Assembly: GCA_029834535.1 (NCBI GenBank)
Contig: JAQMWT010000420.1
Coordinates: forward strand, 54,463-118,462
Reading direction: 5' to 3'
Source of the DNA: Chrysophaeum taylorii
Taxonomy: Eukaryota; Sar; Pelagophyceae; Pelagomonadales; Pelagomonadaceae
Length of the DNA: 64,000 nucleotides
Numbering within the stretch: the first letter of the stretch is position 1; each line of letters begins with the position of its first letter. Shown here in pieces: positions 21,897 to 31,257 of this stretch. Made by a program: the position numbers and the translations under genes. The notes under the pieces are model-generated. The model was given only the letters and a program-made list of their open reading frames with translations. It was not told the DNA's origin and made no database searches.

Positions 21897-22724
21897 AAGC
21901 AGTTGCTGGAAATAGACGCCATAAAAGATTTTGCCAAAGATAAGGTATCTGTGCTGCACGTGGTGGAGGCCTGGTCAACGGTCATAAAATTGGATACATA
22001 GGATTGCTTCGTCACGGCAGCAGTATGTTGGAAGGTAGGGTCCAACATGAGGGATTTAATATCGGCAACGAGGAGCGAAAGGTGCTTGTACAGTGTGCTG
22101 TACGTACCGGTAGGCAGAGCATTGCTGAGCATGTCACAGCAAAGGTCGTGGCGAAGAGACCAGAGGAAAGACTCCTGTTGCTTGGTGTGGTTGTTAGCAC
22201 GAATCAACTCCGATCGAGTGGGGTAGCGTAATTTCCCGTTGCGAGGGTCGAGTAAAATAATGTTGGCATACCCTCGGACAGTGGGCAATGGAGCAAGCAT
22301 GGAGTGGATTTTAGAACCGAGTTTGCGGTCACTTCCACGAAGGTACCCTATATAGCGACTATGAGATAAGTGGTGATCTTACAGAGCAAAATGAGGATCC
22401 TTGTAGTCGAAAGAGTTGTCGATGGCCTTGTAGGTAAAGCAGCCAGGCATCACAAGAGAGCATATGGACAAGAGCTTTTGTATGGCGGTGCCATAGGTGG
22501 CAGCGGAGCCAACTTGAGGAAGGGCTTGGACTATCCGCAAGTAACCCATAAACGGCTCCAAATATATGGACCTGTCCCGGTCGGGGGGGGGTGTCAGAAG
22601 CAGTGAACGTATACGTGCCTCCAAACGCGTCAATGGAAGCATGATACTTGGTGGCGGCGTTCTCTATGGTGAGGTTGCCGTCAGAGTGGTGGCCACCAGT
22701 TAAGAAGTAGGGGTTGTGTGATGT
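21897..22724 (-). pseudogene. D: ORF2 middle region (after MTase), 5'-truncated by the B LTR
   Basis: The segment collinear with B 29339-30170 begins in the middle of ORF2, at TSHNPYFLTGGHHSDGNL, directly after the LTR. It includes YLEPFMGYL and LLDPRNGKLRYPTR, and leads to the SLNY motif. A small change near 22380 and a G-run at 22585 break the frame. The region has no recognised domain; it sits where GAG-pre-integrase normally lies. The upstream MTase part of D is gone. Confidence 0.8.
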
Positions 22725-23038
22725 TGCAGAGCATTTAGCAAGCAGTGGTAAGTCACCTGGGAAACCATCCCGTCTCATCGCGAACGTCTGGAAGTATTTC
22801 ATTCGGGGAATGAAAAGGTATGTTCCCTATATCCTCAGAACACGACAGGCGGCATCTAGAACTACACGAGAAGGTAAAGTGTATAGTGCTACATACCTCG
22901 GGGCGCCCTAGACCATGATGATGAGCTTAAGCACAAATCAGAGGACTATTTGATTGTGTACAAAGGGAGAAGCAGGTTAAGGGATAGATGACGTTCTCAA
23001 CGGACGGATAAGGGTAAGAGGCAGCAGATTTCCCTGCA
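22725..23038 (-). repeat. 3' LTR of B (middle LTR)
   Basis: It is 314 bp. The minus strand starts TGCAGGGAAATC (one change from TGCAGAG in the other LTRs) and ends CTCTGCA. It follows the polypurine tract CTCGAGGGGG (23039-23048) and joins straight into D ORF2 sequence at 22724. Confidence 0.9.
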
Positions 23039-23208
23039 CCCCCTCGAGATGTCTTGAACGCAAGGTGCGACTATAGAGCATCTCTTGAGAAAGATGATGA
23101 TGAGGGAAGGAGAAGAAAAAAAAGAAAAAAACAGAAAAAAAAGAAAAAAAAGGGACTACAGTCTTGATGGTCACAGAGGTCACATACGATGCATCAAGAG
23201 TGTAAGAC
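23039..23208 (-). other. B 3' untranslated region with polypurine tract and homopolymer run
   Basis: It holds the polypurine tract next to the LTR and, at about 23112-23152, a T-rich run on the minus strand (A-rich on plus, broken by single G and C). No gene is seen. Confidence 0.6.
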
Positions 23209-25191
23209 TTAGGACTTGGATTTGGTGGAGCTGAGAGTCGACGGGACGCTTTTGAACAGAGCATTACGAAACACTGGTACAACAGAAAGTGTGTTAGGAT
23301 TATCTGAGGTGGTAGACATCGTTACTGGTTCGAGAGTATCGGTATCGTCGTCGTCAGCTTCTGTTGTAAGGTGGTGAACACCAATAGCAGAATGGTGTGG
23401 TACCATGCGAAATGTAAGTGCAAGTAAAGCATTCAGTATGGATGGCACCAATGAGTCAAGTTGTAGGGTGTCCAGTTGTGTTTCCAAGAAGTTGGACTCA
23501 GCGAACGGATCTGAGAAGATAGAAGGGTCTTCCGATTCACATGCTAAGGGAATGCTTTGAAGACACGAGAGCAGATTGTCACGCAGATGATGGAGGTGAT
23601 CGTCCGGGGAGGCGTGATTGGCAGCATGTTGGTCATAAGCTGTAAGAGTTAAGCGAGACAGCAGCTCTGTGATCTTGTACAGTGTTATGAGTAACACGTG
23701 TGCATTGGCAGTAGGAGGAAAGAGCCGGTTCTCCAGGGAGGTGATTGAAGCAATGGCAGCCTGTAGATCAGTGCGCAGAGATAGATTTTCAGCGCTGAGG
23801 GTGTTAACCTTGCGGATATATAGGCGCAGGGTTTCCTGGAGTTGCTCGACTTGCTGATGTAAGGCATCGACATCAGCCGAGGCAGAAGAAGCAGGGTGTG
23901 TCGATGGCGAAGTCCTTTCCAGAGTAGGTTCTGATGTGGAGAGTGAGTAGTTTAACGACGTCTCGGTCAACACATGCTGTGCAAGTAGGGGGTATTTCGC
24001 GTTTAGAAAGCGCAGAAAGTCTTGATGTTCTGCCTGAGTATAAGTGGGGCCGAACATTACATCCAGGAGTGACGGCGGTTTTGTATCATCTGAGGATGAT
24101 ACGTAGTCGTCAAGATGTTGTACCCACGATTGGGCAACAGTATTAATCACATGGTGGGATTTGGAGGGCTTGAACATAGCCTGAGCTTTGCGACTCTGTG
24201 TTCGAACAAGAGTTACAAGAAAGTTAAGATGCTCAAGGTGCATCTGTGTAATAAGCCGAAGATCCAGTGCGAATGGCAGTTGAGTGGTGGAATCTGTGGC
24301 TGCATCGGATACAGATAGGATTAAATGAGCAAGTGACGGGTATTGCGTTAGATTGCTAGTCAAAAGAGTATATAACTCCTTTGGCAAATGATAGGTGCGT
24401 ATGATGGTCGCGCGTATATGACCAGCTGAGCACGCATCACAGGGGGATTGGAAGGAAGTAGCATTGCGGGCACATACAGTAGGTTGTATAGGCACCTGAT
24501 CGGTGTTGTGACAAGCACAGCAAATGTTCATGGTAATAGCAGAAATGGGGATGTGACCATTCTTCTTATGGTCGTCCGTGTTGAGGTGACTCAGCACTTC
24601 AGTGGGGAGTTCACGAGGTGTTTGTGCCTTGGAACTGTATGTGGTAGAGACAAGGAAGGTTGGTTGTCCCAAATTGTTGAGGCATTGCGTACAGAAGGAT
24701 GACAAAATGAAACGTTCGCGTTTGGGGCCTCTGTAGCAGCCAATAGAAGCAATAGCAGGAGCAGCTTCCCAAGGTATAGTAATGGGTAGGCGCATGGATA
24801 TGAATGTTGTTAGTTCCACGAACAGTGAAAGGTCAGTAGACTCATAGATCGAGTTGAGTGCCGTAGCGATTTCCGCTCGCATAAAAGAAGAGAGAAATGG
24901 GGTGGCAGGGACACGGAAGTTCTCAAAGAGAGAGATTCCCCGTTCAAACAGGGGAAAATCCATGTTGAGGCCATCCTGGAGTGTTAGGGATTGATGTAAG
25001 GTATGTTCAGCTGGTGTCGGTGCGACAGCAGCAGCCTGGGAGGTAGCAGGAGTAACAGTGGTCATGGGTTGTCGCTTTTGCGATAACTTGGGAGAAGGTT
25101 CGGCCGTGGAGAGCGAGCGATGAATTGTCCTTCGAACGACTGGAGAGATGCCGCGGCCACGGGAGTGCCAAGAAAAAGACATGAGCGACAC
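23209..25191 (-). CDS. B: third ORF, Cys-rich protein of unknown function (env position)
   Basis: An intact 660-codon frame lies between RNase H and the 3' LTR. No family is recognised. Residues 180-260 contain several C-x2-C pairs (FCTQC, CCACHN, CARN, CDACSAGH), suggesting one or two zinc sites. About residues 430-500 look like a coiled coil (DVDALHQQVEQLQETLRLYI, then LENRLF). The motif T-E-T-S-L-N-Y occurs at about residue 410, suggesting the product is cut in two. No signal peptide or clear transmembrane helix is visible, which argues against a classical envelope glycoprotein. A degenerate copy exists in D. It probably needs its own subgenomic or spliced RNA, since stops separate it from RNase H. 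It could be a nucleic-acid-binding accessory protein or a captured host gene. Confidence 0.65.
   Translation of the reverse strand: MSLMSFSWHSRGRGISPVVRRTIHRSLSTAEPSPKLSQKRQPMTTVTPATSQAAAVAPTPAEHTLHQSLTLQDGLNMDFPLFERGISLFENFRVPATPFLSSFMRAEIATALNSIYESTDLSLFVELTTFISMRLPITIPWEAAPAIASIGCYRGPKRERFILSSFCTQCLNNLGQPTFLVSTTYSSKAQTPRELPTEVLSHLNTDDHKKNGHIPISAITMNICCACHNTDQVPIQPTVCARNATSFQSPCDACSAGHIRATIIRTYHLPKELYTLLTSNLTQYPSLAHLILSVSDAATDSTTQLPFALDLRLITQMHLEHLNFLVTLVRTQSRKAQAMFKPSKSHHVINTVAQSWVQHLDDYVSSSDDTKPPSLLDVMFGPTYTQAEHQDFLRFLNAKYPLLAQHVLTETSLNYSLSTSEPTLERTSPSTHPASSASADVDALHQQVEQLQETLRLYIRKVNTLSAENLSLRTDLQAAIASITSLENRLFPPTANAHVLLITLYKITELLSRLTLTAYDQHAANHASPDDHLHHLRDNLLSCLQSIPLACESEDPSIFSDPFAESNFLETQLDTLQLDSLVPSILNALLALTFRMVPHHSAIGVHHLTTEADDDDTDTLEPVTMSTTSDNPNTLSVVPVFRNALFKSVPSTLSSTKSKS
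23948..23968 (-). repeat. SLNY motif (B, third ORF)
   Basis: TAGTTTAACGACGTCTCGGT: L-T-E-T-S-L-N-Y in the frame of the third ORF. Confidence 0.9.
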
Positions 25192-25246
25192 TCACACGCG
25201 CACACAAAAATTGTGGCAAAAGAAGGTAGGGCCAGGGCTAGTTTGC

Positions 25247-25267
25247 TAGTTTAACGACGTTGCGGTC
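25247..25267 (-). repeat. SLNY motif (B, after RNase H)
   Basis: It lies 18-38 bp past the RNase H stop (TGA at 25285-25287) in the same frame, and its Tyr codon is replaced by TAG. It is retained at the nucleotide level although untranslated in a simple reading. Confidence 0.85.
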
Positions 25268-25284
25268 ACTAGGGTTAGGCATCT

Positions 25285-26484
25285 TCAATCCTGTAAAGGA
25301 TTGTCGTCAGAGGCATGATGCATACCGAGTAGAGAGCGAAAGGCGGAGAACTCAGCAGCAAGTGGCTTTGTAAAACCATCCGCCACGTCTAGCTTGCCGG
25401 GTACATGAAGGACTCGTATTTTATATAGCGAGATGTACTCACGGATCTTAAACCATCTGGTCGACAGTGCCTTGGATCGAGAAGACCCATCTGGGTTATT
25501 AGAGGTGTGAACAGCGGCAGCATTGTCAGACAAGAGAGGTAGGCTTCTGATGAAGCGCATATCTTCAGCAATTGGGTTGTCATTGTCATCGAAGTCAACA
25601 GGATCAGCGGTGTTCTCACCATTAGCATTGTTGACGTAGAAGGTGGGGTTGACGACAAAGGAGAGTTCCAACAGCAGCTTGCGTAGCCAAACAGCTTCAT
25701 CAGCACAAATACTGAGGGCAATCAACTCAGCTTCGTGAGTTGAGCAGGAGACAATCGGTTGAAGTTTGCTTTTCCAACCAATAAGGCAGTTGAAAAGATA
25801 GAAGACAAACCCGGTGGTAGATTTCCTATCTTCCTGTGCTAAGGAAGGGGCGTTGTCAGCGTCAACCATGGCAACTAAGGGATCAAACTGTCCAGTAGAT
25901 ACATCCTGCGGTTGGTAGTCGACCACAGTGGATAGATCAATTCGATTAGCGGAGACAGTGCGAAGGTGAGCTTCAATGGCATTACCTTTAGGATGGAACC
26001 AGAGGCGAAGTGAGCGGTTTTCCGGCTTCTTGAGGTAGCGAAGCAAATGCTCTAGCATTTGGACGTGAACATACGTGGGTGCATGCATACCACGCGAACA
26101 TCTGCCCAAGGCTTGCGAGAAGTCAGGTCTGCAGGCCACTTGCATGAACACCAGCTTGCCAAGGAGGGTGGCAAAGTGCGAATTGATGTACAACTCTGTT
26201 TCAGAGCTGGGAGTGCCATCTTTATACTTGAAGGACGATGACATAGGATATTTAAGCGGGGTCAGTTGCTGCAAGACAGGGTGATCAGCGAAGAGTTCAT
26301 CCAGCTTGGCTTGCACATCCAGAGAAATGGAACCGTCAGATGTGCGACACACACGCATGCCTAGGAGGGTATGGACAGGTTCAAACTGCTCTACAGCATA
26401 CCGTTTGTGGAGGGCAACCTGTAACTCTGTACGAAGAGTGTCGTAATGGACATAATAACAATGTCGTCTACAGACAGACTGCAT
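25285..26484 (-). CDS. B: reverse transcriptase C-terminus and RNase H
   Basis: Functional homology starts near residue 25. It comprises RT thumb/connection (PVHTLLGMRVCRTSDGSIS; VACRPDFSQALGRCSRGMH; LLRYLKKPENRS) and a complete RNase H with its acidic residues (AMVDADNAPS; STTGFVFYL; VSCSTHEAELIAL; LLSDNAAAVHTS) and the copia C-terminal signature (STRWFKIREYI; HVPGKLDVADGFTKPL). RNase H degrades the RNA strand during cDNA synthesis. An insert rich in Asp/Asn between EL and RFIRSLPLLSDN is larger than usual for copia. The frame is separated from the RT N-terminal frame by a 1-bp difference next to S-V-D-D. Translation of the whole pol would therefore need a shift or is lost. Confidence 0.85.
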   Translation of the reverse strand: MQSVCRRHCYYVHYDTLRTELQVALHKRYAVEQFEPVHTLLGMRVCRTSDGSISLDVQAKLDELFADHPVLQQLTPLKYPMSSSFKYKDGTPSSETELYINSHFATLLGKLVFMQVACRPDFSQALGRCSRGMHAPTYVHVQMLEHLLRYLKKPENRSLRLWFHPKGNAIEAHLRTVSANRIDLSTVVDYQPQDVSTGQFDPLVAMVDADNAPSLAQEDRKSTTGFVFYLFNCLIGWKSKLQPIVSCSTHEAELIALSICADEAVWLRKLLLELSFVVNPTFYVNNANGENTADPVDFDDNDNPIAEDMRFIRSLPLLSDNAAAVHTSNNPDGSSRSKALSTRWFKIREYISLYKIRVLHVPGKLDVADGFTKPLAAEFSAFRSLLGMHHASDDNPLQD

Positions 26485-27795
26485 ACGACGAACTTAGCAT
26501 GTGCGGATACTCGAGCATATAGGCAAGAGTCCGAATGCAGGCGTTTGTAGCCAAGGCTACGGAAGAAGCCGTCTATCTCTTTGTTCCAAAGAGATGGTGA
26601 TTGCCGAAGTCCATAAAGTGACTTCAGCAGTTTCGGTAGACGTCGGCCCTTGTACTTAGCGTCATCGGGGTCGATAAGCTTGATGCCGTCTGGTAACTGA
26701 ACATAGACGTTGGCATCAATGTCAGACTGAACGAAGGCGTTCGGGACGTCTGCATGGTAGACGGGCAATTGCTTGTATGCTGTAATAGCTAGTAGTACCC
26801 GGATTGCGGTCATTGTGGCCATGGGGCTGAAGGTGCCAAAGAAATCGGCGCCAAGAGATGCTAGGAAGCCACGTAGCACGAGGCGAGCCTTGTGCTTAAC
26901 GTATTTGCCTGCAGAGTCTGTTTTAATCTTCAGCACCATCCTGCTGTCAATAGGGCGAGAGACACCGTCGGGTAAGGAAAGTTTGAAGCAGCCAAAGCGG
27001 ATAATGTCGTGGAGTTCCTTGGCGATGGCCTTGAGGTAGGCGTGCCTGTTTTCAGGCGACATACCGTGGAGGCACTTGAGTTTATATTCGTCAATGGAAA
27101 CGTCCGCTTCTTGGACCTTATATTCGTCAGGACCAACAGTGGCTGGTGAATTATAGTTTAGCGACGTTGCGGTCGAGGCAGTGTGCGCAACTTCGGGATA
27201 AGCGGAAACAGCGTCAGTAGGAGTAGGAGAAGCAGATTCCAGTTGAATATGGATAGTAGGGTCGGTGTGTAAGACCTGGGTGATAAACTCTGTAGAGACC
27301 AGAAGGTATTCCTCCAAGTCAGCCAGAGATGCAGAAGTAGCGCCAAACTCGGAGGAGTTGTGATCAATAAAGCTGGTCGGCGCCAGGTACGTAAGTGCAT
27401 ATTGTAAGGAAGAAGTGCCAAAGGCAGCAGCGTGTTCAGTGAACGCAGATAAAAGGGGCTGAGGAATGGGGCACGTAGGTGAACCATCAGCAGTTAAAAA
27501 GGTTGCAGCTGGGATGCTGGATGCGCACTTGGCGTGGGCGAAGTAACCATCGACGTGCGGGTAGCGGGCAAGTAAGTCAGTGCGCAACGGGAGAAGAAGA
27601 CGAGCTAACAACGCATGTTCCCCTCTGAGCAGATAGCAGACCAGAGGATACCACCATTGAGATGAAGGGCGGAGAGGGCGGGAGACTTGAACGTAAGAAA
27701 GTGGTGGCGAAGATCCCAGCGGAAATCGGCGAGTTTGCCACCAGCGGCTTTGTAAGCACCAATAGTAGACGCTTGCAGCCGGGCTTGGATATTTT
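26391..27795 (-). pseudogene. B: integrase-RT linker and reverse transcriptase N-terminal two-thirds
   Basis: The frame carries the linker (TYLAPTSFIDHNSS, PTIHIQLESAS), the T-A-T-S-L-N-Y motif, and the RT fingers/palm: MVLKIKTDSAGKYVKHKARL, FFGTFSPMATMTAIRVLLA, VYHADVPNAFVQSDIDANVY, LLKSLYGLRQSPSLWNKEI and VCSLSVDDIVIM, the catalytic Asp pair with Ser where copia RT normally has Tyr. Just after this a 1-bp deletion relative to D (about 26447) shifts the frame. Upstream, 27605-27799 is open in another frame continuing from the end of ORF2, so two frame changes are needed to go from integrase to RT. The enzyme is recognisable but unlikely to be made intact. Confidence 0.8.
27154..27174 (-). 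repeat. SLNY motif (B, integrase/RT junction)
   Basis: T-A-T-S-L-N-Y between the integrase linker and RT. It shares the single-base variant (TTTAGCG) with D. Confidence 0.85.
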
Positions 27796-30700
27796 TCATA
27801 GAAGTGCCTTGCGGGTGTTAGGTTGTTTGGAACCTGGGACAAGAATGAGGTCATCTTGTGCAAAAAGGTCTTTGTAAGAAGGAAGCAAGGGCGGCGGTGA
27901 CATAGAGCCAGAATCGTCGGCGAGAGCGTCAGAAGAGGGAGAAGAGGCAGGAGCAGGGGACGAAGAAGGAGCTGAAGGAGGTGGGGAGTGCCCCCTCTGA
28001 GGATGAGGAGTCCGTGTCCCCCTCTGAATGACATGGTCTTGGATAGCGGCGTGGGGTGTGAGCGAGAAAGGCGCGGGAGGAGCGTGAGGCGGAGGAGCAA
28101 GTTCAGGATCAGGAGTAGGATGCTGAAGCATGTAGAGGAATTGCAGCTTGGACGAAACACGAATTTGTCCGTTTTCAGGGTTGAGGACGACGTCAGCGAG
28201 ATGGTCGACGCGTGGGGAGACGAGCGGGTTTTGCGCGTTGGCGCAACAGAGATATAAGTATTTGCGGCGGCACGGTTCCCACTTGTGGTGTTCGTGGGGC
28301 TCCAATAAAAGGTAACATTCAGCGCCAAAAATCTTGAGCATGTCATGTTGGGGAGTGTTGAGTTGGTTGTAGAGTAGCTGTTGCGGACTCAGGATAGCAT
28401 GATGAATGCGCTCGAGCGTGGCGTTCGGGAGAAGGTTGTAGCTTTGGACGGTGTGTATCACCGCCCACGGAAACATGATGGCTGGTTCCACGATCTTGGC
28501 GCCACGATAGTGAGCATTAAGGAGAGAACGAAGGCGAGTTGAGGAGGCGGAGGCGATGAAACCGATGGCGGACTCAACTTCAAAGTTAAAGTGGTGCATG
28601 TACGGCGGGAAAGCGATGAGTTGAATGCCCTTATCGACGCGGTACGGGGAGGTAATGTGCTGGCTAAAGTAGGGCTTGAAGGCATCGGAGTAGAGGGTGC
28701 GCATGTGCACGTTGAGTTGTGTACGACAGAAGTCATACACAAAATCCAGAGCTTGAGTGAACTCCGTGGCGTTGGTGGTGCGTGTAAAGTACACCAAGAG
28801 AAATTTCGAAATGAGTTCCTTGAAGACGATGATATGTGTGAAGCCTCCCCATTCGGATGGGATGGTCACATAGCCGCCGTCGCACGCCCAGACTTCGCCG
28901 GCTTTGTGAGTTTGCTCAAAAGAAGGCTTGGTCGCATTGAAATGCTTGTGCGGGTGGCGCTTGTTGTGTGCGATGCAGTCGGTGCATAAGTCGCGATATG
29001 GTATGTCAGAAGCAGAGAATCCAGGGCGAGCAAGTACGTTGGGGGCCTTGGCAGCGACGTTGTCGGGGCAGTGGTGCACCCGGTGGAAGCGATCGGCACG
29101 TTCTTTGGCATTGAGATGTTCGGTAGATCCGTGTGCGAAGGACTTACGATAAATGGGATGAGCGCGAATATGACGTTTGCGCCGAACATCGAACTTGAGT
29201 TCGGTGTGCAAGGCAGGGGGGGGCGGTGCGTCGTCATCCTGGTGCGCAGCAGGGTCACTTGGAGGTGCATCCTCATCATCACGAGTAGCGAGAGTATCTT
29301 CGTAGGACGAAGATATATAGTTTAACGACATTTCGGTCAAGCAGTTGCTGGAAATAGACATCATAAAAGATTGTGCCAAAGACAAGGTATCTGTGCTGCA
29401 CGTGGTGGAGGCCTGGTCAACGGTCAAAAAATTGGATACGTAGGATTTCTTCGTCACGGCAGCAGTATGTTGGAAGGTAGGGTCCAACATAAGGGATTTA
29501 ATATCGGCAACGAGGAGCGAAAGGTGCTTGTACAGAGTGCTGTACGTACCGGCAGGCAGAGCATTGCTGAGCATGTCACAGCAAAGGTCATGGCGTAGAG
29601 ACAAGAGGAAAGATTCCTGTTGTTTGGTGTGGTTGTTAGCACGAATCAACTCCGGTCGAGTGGGGTAGCGTAATTTCCCGTTGCGAGGGTCAAGTAAAAT
29701 AATATTGGCGTACCCTCGGACGGTGGGCAATGGAGCAAGCATAGAGTGGATTTTAGAGCCGAGTTTGCGGTCACTTCCACGAAGGTACCCTATATAGCGA
29801 CTATGAGATAAGTGGTGATCTTCCAGAGCAAAATGAGAATCCTTGTAGTCGAAAGAGTTGTCGGTGGCCTTGTAGGTAAGGCAGCCAGGCATCACAAGAG
29901 AGCATCTGGACAAGAGCTTTTGTATGGCGGTGCCATAGGTGGCAGCGGAGCCAACTTGAGGGAGGGCTTGGACTATCCACAAGTAACCCATAAACGGCTC
30001 CAAATATATGGACCTATCCCGGTCGCGGGGAATGTCGGAAGCAGTGAACGTATACGTGCTTCCAAACGCGTCAATAGAAGCATGATATTTGGTGGTGGCG
30101 TTCTCTATGGTGAGGTTGCCGTCAGAGTGGTGGCCACCAGTTAAGAAGTGGGAGTTGTGTGATGTTGATGAGGTTGTAAGTAGTAACCTGTGTGACGGTT
30201 GGTTAGTTTCGAAAACGGTTATGTAATAGGACACAGGAGTGGGTGAGTTAGTGTGTAATCTGGCAAACAAGTTATAGAGGATTGTAAAAACCTTGACGTG
30301 TATAGGGTAGGTTGCATTGGGTAGCGGCTCCATAGAGGAGCGTTTAAAGCACAGCTGATGATAAGTACACTCGGATTGAACAGAGTGAGTACGTTGCTCG
30401 TGAGCCTGTTGTGAGTGAAGGCGAAGCAGTAACATATTGAGGGATTCAAGGTCAGCCATAGTAAGCTGAACAGAACCTGTGCGAGAGTAAGGTGCAAACG
30501 TTTTAGGAACGGGGATATATGGAGGATCGGGGAACACCCGGATCCAGTCTTTGGATACGTGTTTAGGTAGCCAAAGGCGCTTGGGAATAGCTTGTAGATC
30601 ATCCACGATCTTTAGGAAGGGGCGTGGATGGAGGATAGGCCACGACAATAATTTAATTGGTCCAGTAGAATACCTGCGTGCGATGCATATCCATCTTTCT

Positions 30701-31200
30701 CTAGATTGGTAGTCGCCACAGAGGTAGGTCGGGAACCTATCAACAACATCGACACAGTAATCAATTATAGCATGTATGAGGTTGGCCACTGTGATGTGGT
30801 CTTGATGACAGTACTTATGCGGAGGCGTCATCTCAGCCAGTAGTACCAAGGGCTGGAGTAGCTTGATGACAGACAGCATGCTGTCGAAAAGAGAATCGTC
30901 CAGCAGGCTGTGTAAGTCTTTGGTCTTATGCTGCTTTAGTAGATTCCTGTTCGTGCAGGGAGGAGCAATCTCAATTATATCACTACAGAATTTGCGCCTT
31001 TCCTCTGGTGAAATTAGGTGAATATGGTTAATAAAGGCGGGGAGAGATTCAAATAATAATACAGTAGGGAAACGGTGGCGTAACATACGAACAAGCGTAT
31101 CATCAGACTCAACAACAACTTTTACATTGATATTTAAGCCTAAGTCATTAGTGGCTTGAGACAGGAACGCCGGAGTTGACAAACCAGAACAAAGTAACAT
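27796..31200 (-). CDS. B: ORF2, C5-methyltransferase-like domain fused to copia integrase
   Basis: This is an intact 1134-codon frame. Residues 1-~340 look like a cytosine-5 DNA methyltransferase: motif I (3-15, LLCSGLSTPAFLSQ), acidic motif II (E31), motif IV with the catalytic Cys (EIAPPC, PPC at 80-82), motif VI position (VLLAEM, 119-124, Met for Asn-Val), motif VIII (QSRERWICIARR, 165-176), motif IX-like (QLTMADLESLN) and motif X (PNATYPIHVKVFTILYNLF). A region without known domain and the motif T-E-M-S-L-N-Y follow. Integrase comes next: an H-H-x~30-C-x2-C zinc site (HHCPDN ... LCTDC) and the D, D, E catalytic triad (WACDGGY, LYSDAFK, FEVESAI). The start ATG at 31200 is in a different frame from the protease ORF. 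It probably acts as a pol precursor. Whether the MTase is active or only binds DNA is unknown. Confidence 0.8.
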   Translation of the reverse strand: MLLCSGLSTPAFLSQATNDLGLNINVKVVVESDDTLVRMLRHRFPTVLLFESLPAFINHIHLISPEERRKFCSDIIEIAPPCTNRNLLKQHKTKDLHSLLDDSLFDSMLSVIKLLQPLVLLAEMTPPHKYCHQDHITVANLIHAIIDYCVDVVDRFPTYLCGDYQSRERWICIARRYSTGPIKLLSWPILHPRPFLKIVDDLQAIPKRLWLPKHVSKDWIRVFPDPPYIPVPKTFAPYSRTGSVQLTMADLESLNMLLLRLHSQQAHEQRTHSVQSECTYHQLCFKRSSMEPLPNATYPIHVKVFTILYNLFARLHTNSPTPVSYYITVFETNQPSHRLLLTTSSTSHNSHFLTGGHHSDGNLTIENATTKYHASIDAFGSTYTFTASDIPRDRDRSIYLEPFMGYLWIVQALPQVGSAATYGTAIQKLLSRCSLVMPGCLTYKATDNSFDYKDSHFALEDHHLSHSRYIGYLRGSDRKLGSKIHSMLAPLPTVRGYANIILLDPRNGKLRYPTRPELIRANNHTKQQESFLLSLRHDLCCDMLSNALPAGTYSTLYKHLSLLVADIKSLMLDPTFQHTAAVTKKSYVSNFLTVDQASTTCSTDTLSLAQSFMMSISSNCLTEMSLNYISSSYEDTLATRDDEDAPPSDPAAHQDDDAPPPPALHTELKFDVRRKRHIRAHPIYRKSFAHGSTEHLNAKERADRFHRVHHCPDNVAAKAPNVLARPGFSASDIPYRDLCTDCIAHNKRHPHKHFNATKPSFEQTHKAGEVWACDGGYVTIPSEWGGFTHIIVFKELISKFLLVYFTRTTNATEFTQALDFVYDFCRTQLNVHMRTLYSDAFKPYFSQHITSPYRVDKGIQLIAFPPYMHHFNFEVESAIGFIASASSTRLRSLLNAHYRGAKIVEPAIMFPWAVIHTVQSYNLLPNATLERIHHAILSPQQLLYNQLNTPQHDMLKIFGAECYLLLEPHEHHKWEPCRRKYLYLCCANAQNPLVSPRVDHLADVVLNPENGQIRVSSKLQFLYMLQHPTPDPELAPPPHAPPAPFSLTPHAAIQDHVIQRGTRTPHPQRGHSPPPSAPSSSPAPASSPSSDALADDSGSMSPPPLLPSYKDLFAQDDLILVPGSKQPNTRKALL
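29318..29338 (-). repeat. SLNY motif (B, MTase region/integrase junction)
   Basis: L-T-E-M-S-L-N-Y in the ORF2 frame, about 625 residues from its start and before the integrase zinc site. Confidence 0.9.
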
Positions 31201-31257
31201 GACAGAGGGTTTGCGGAGATTGGACTATTGTGAGAGAAACACTGGGCGTGAGAGTAT

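Noticed and set aside
24980-25191. Envelope glycoprotein assignment for the third ORF
   Set aside because: No signal peptide, membrane anchor or fusion-peptide-like segment is visible; only the position is env-like.
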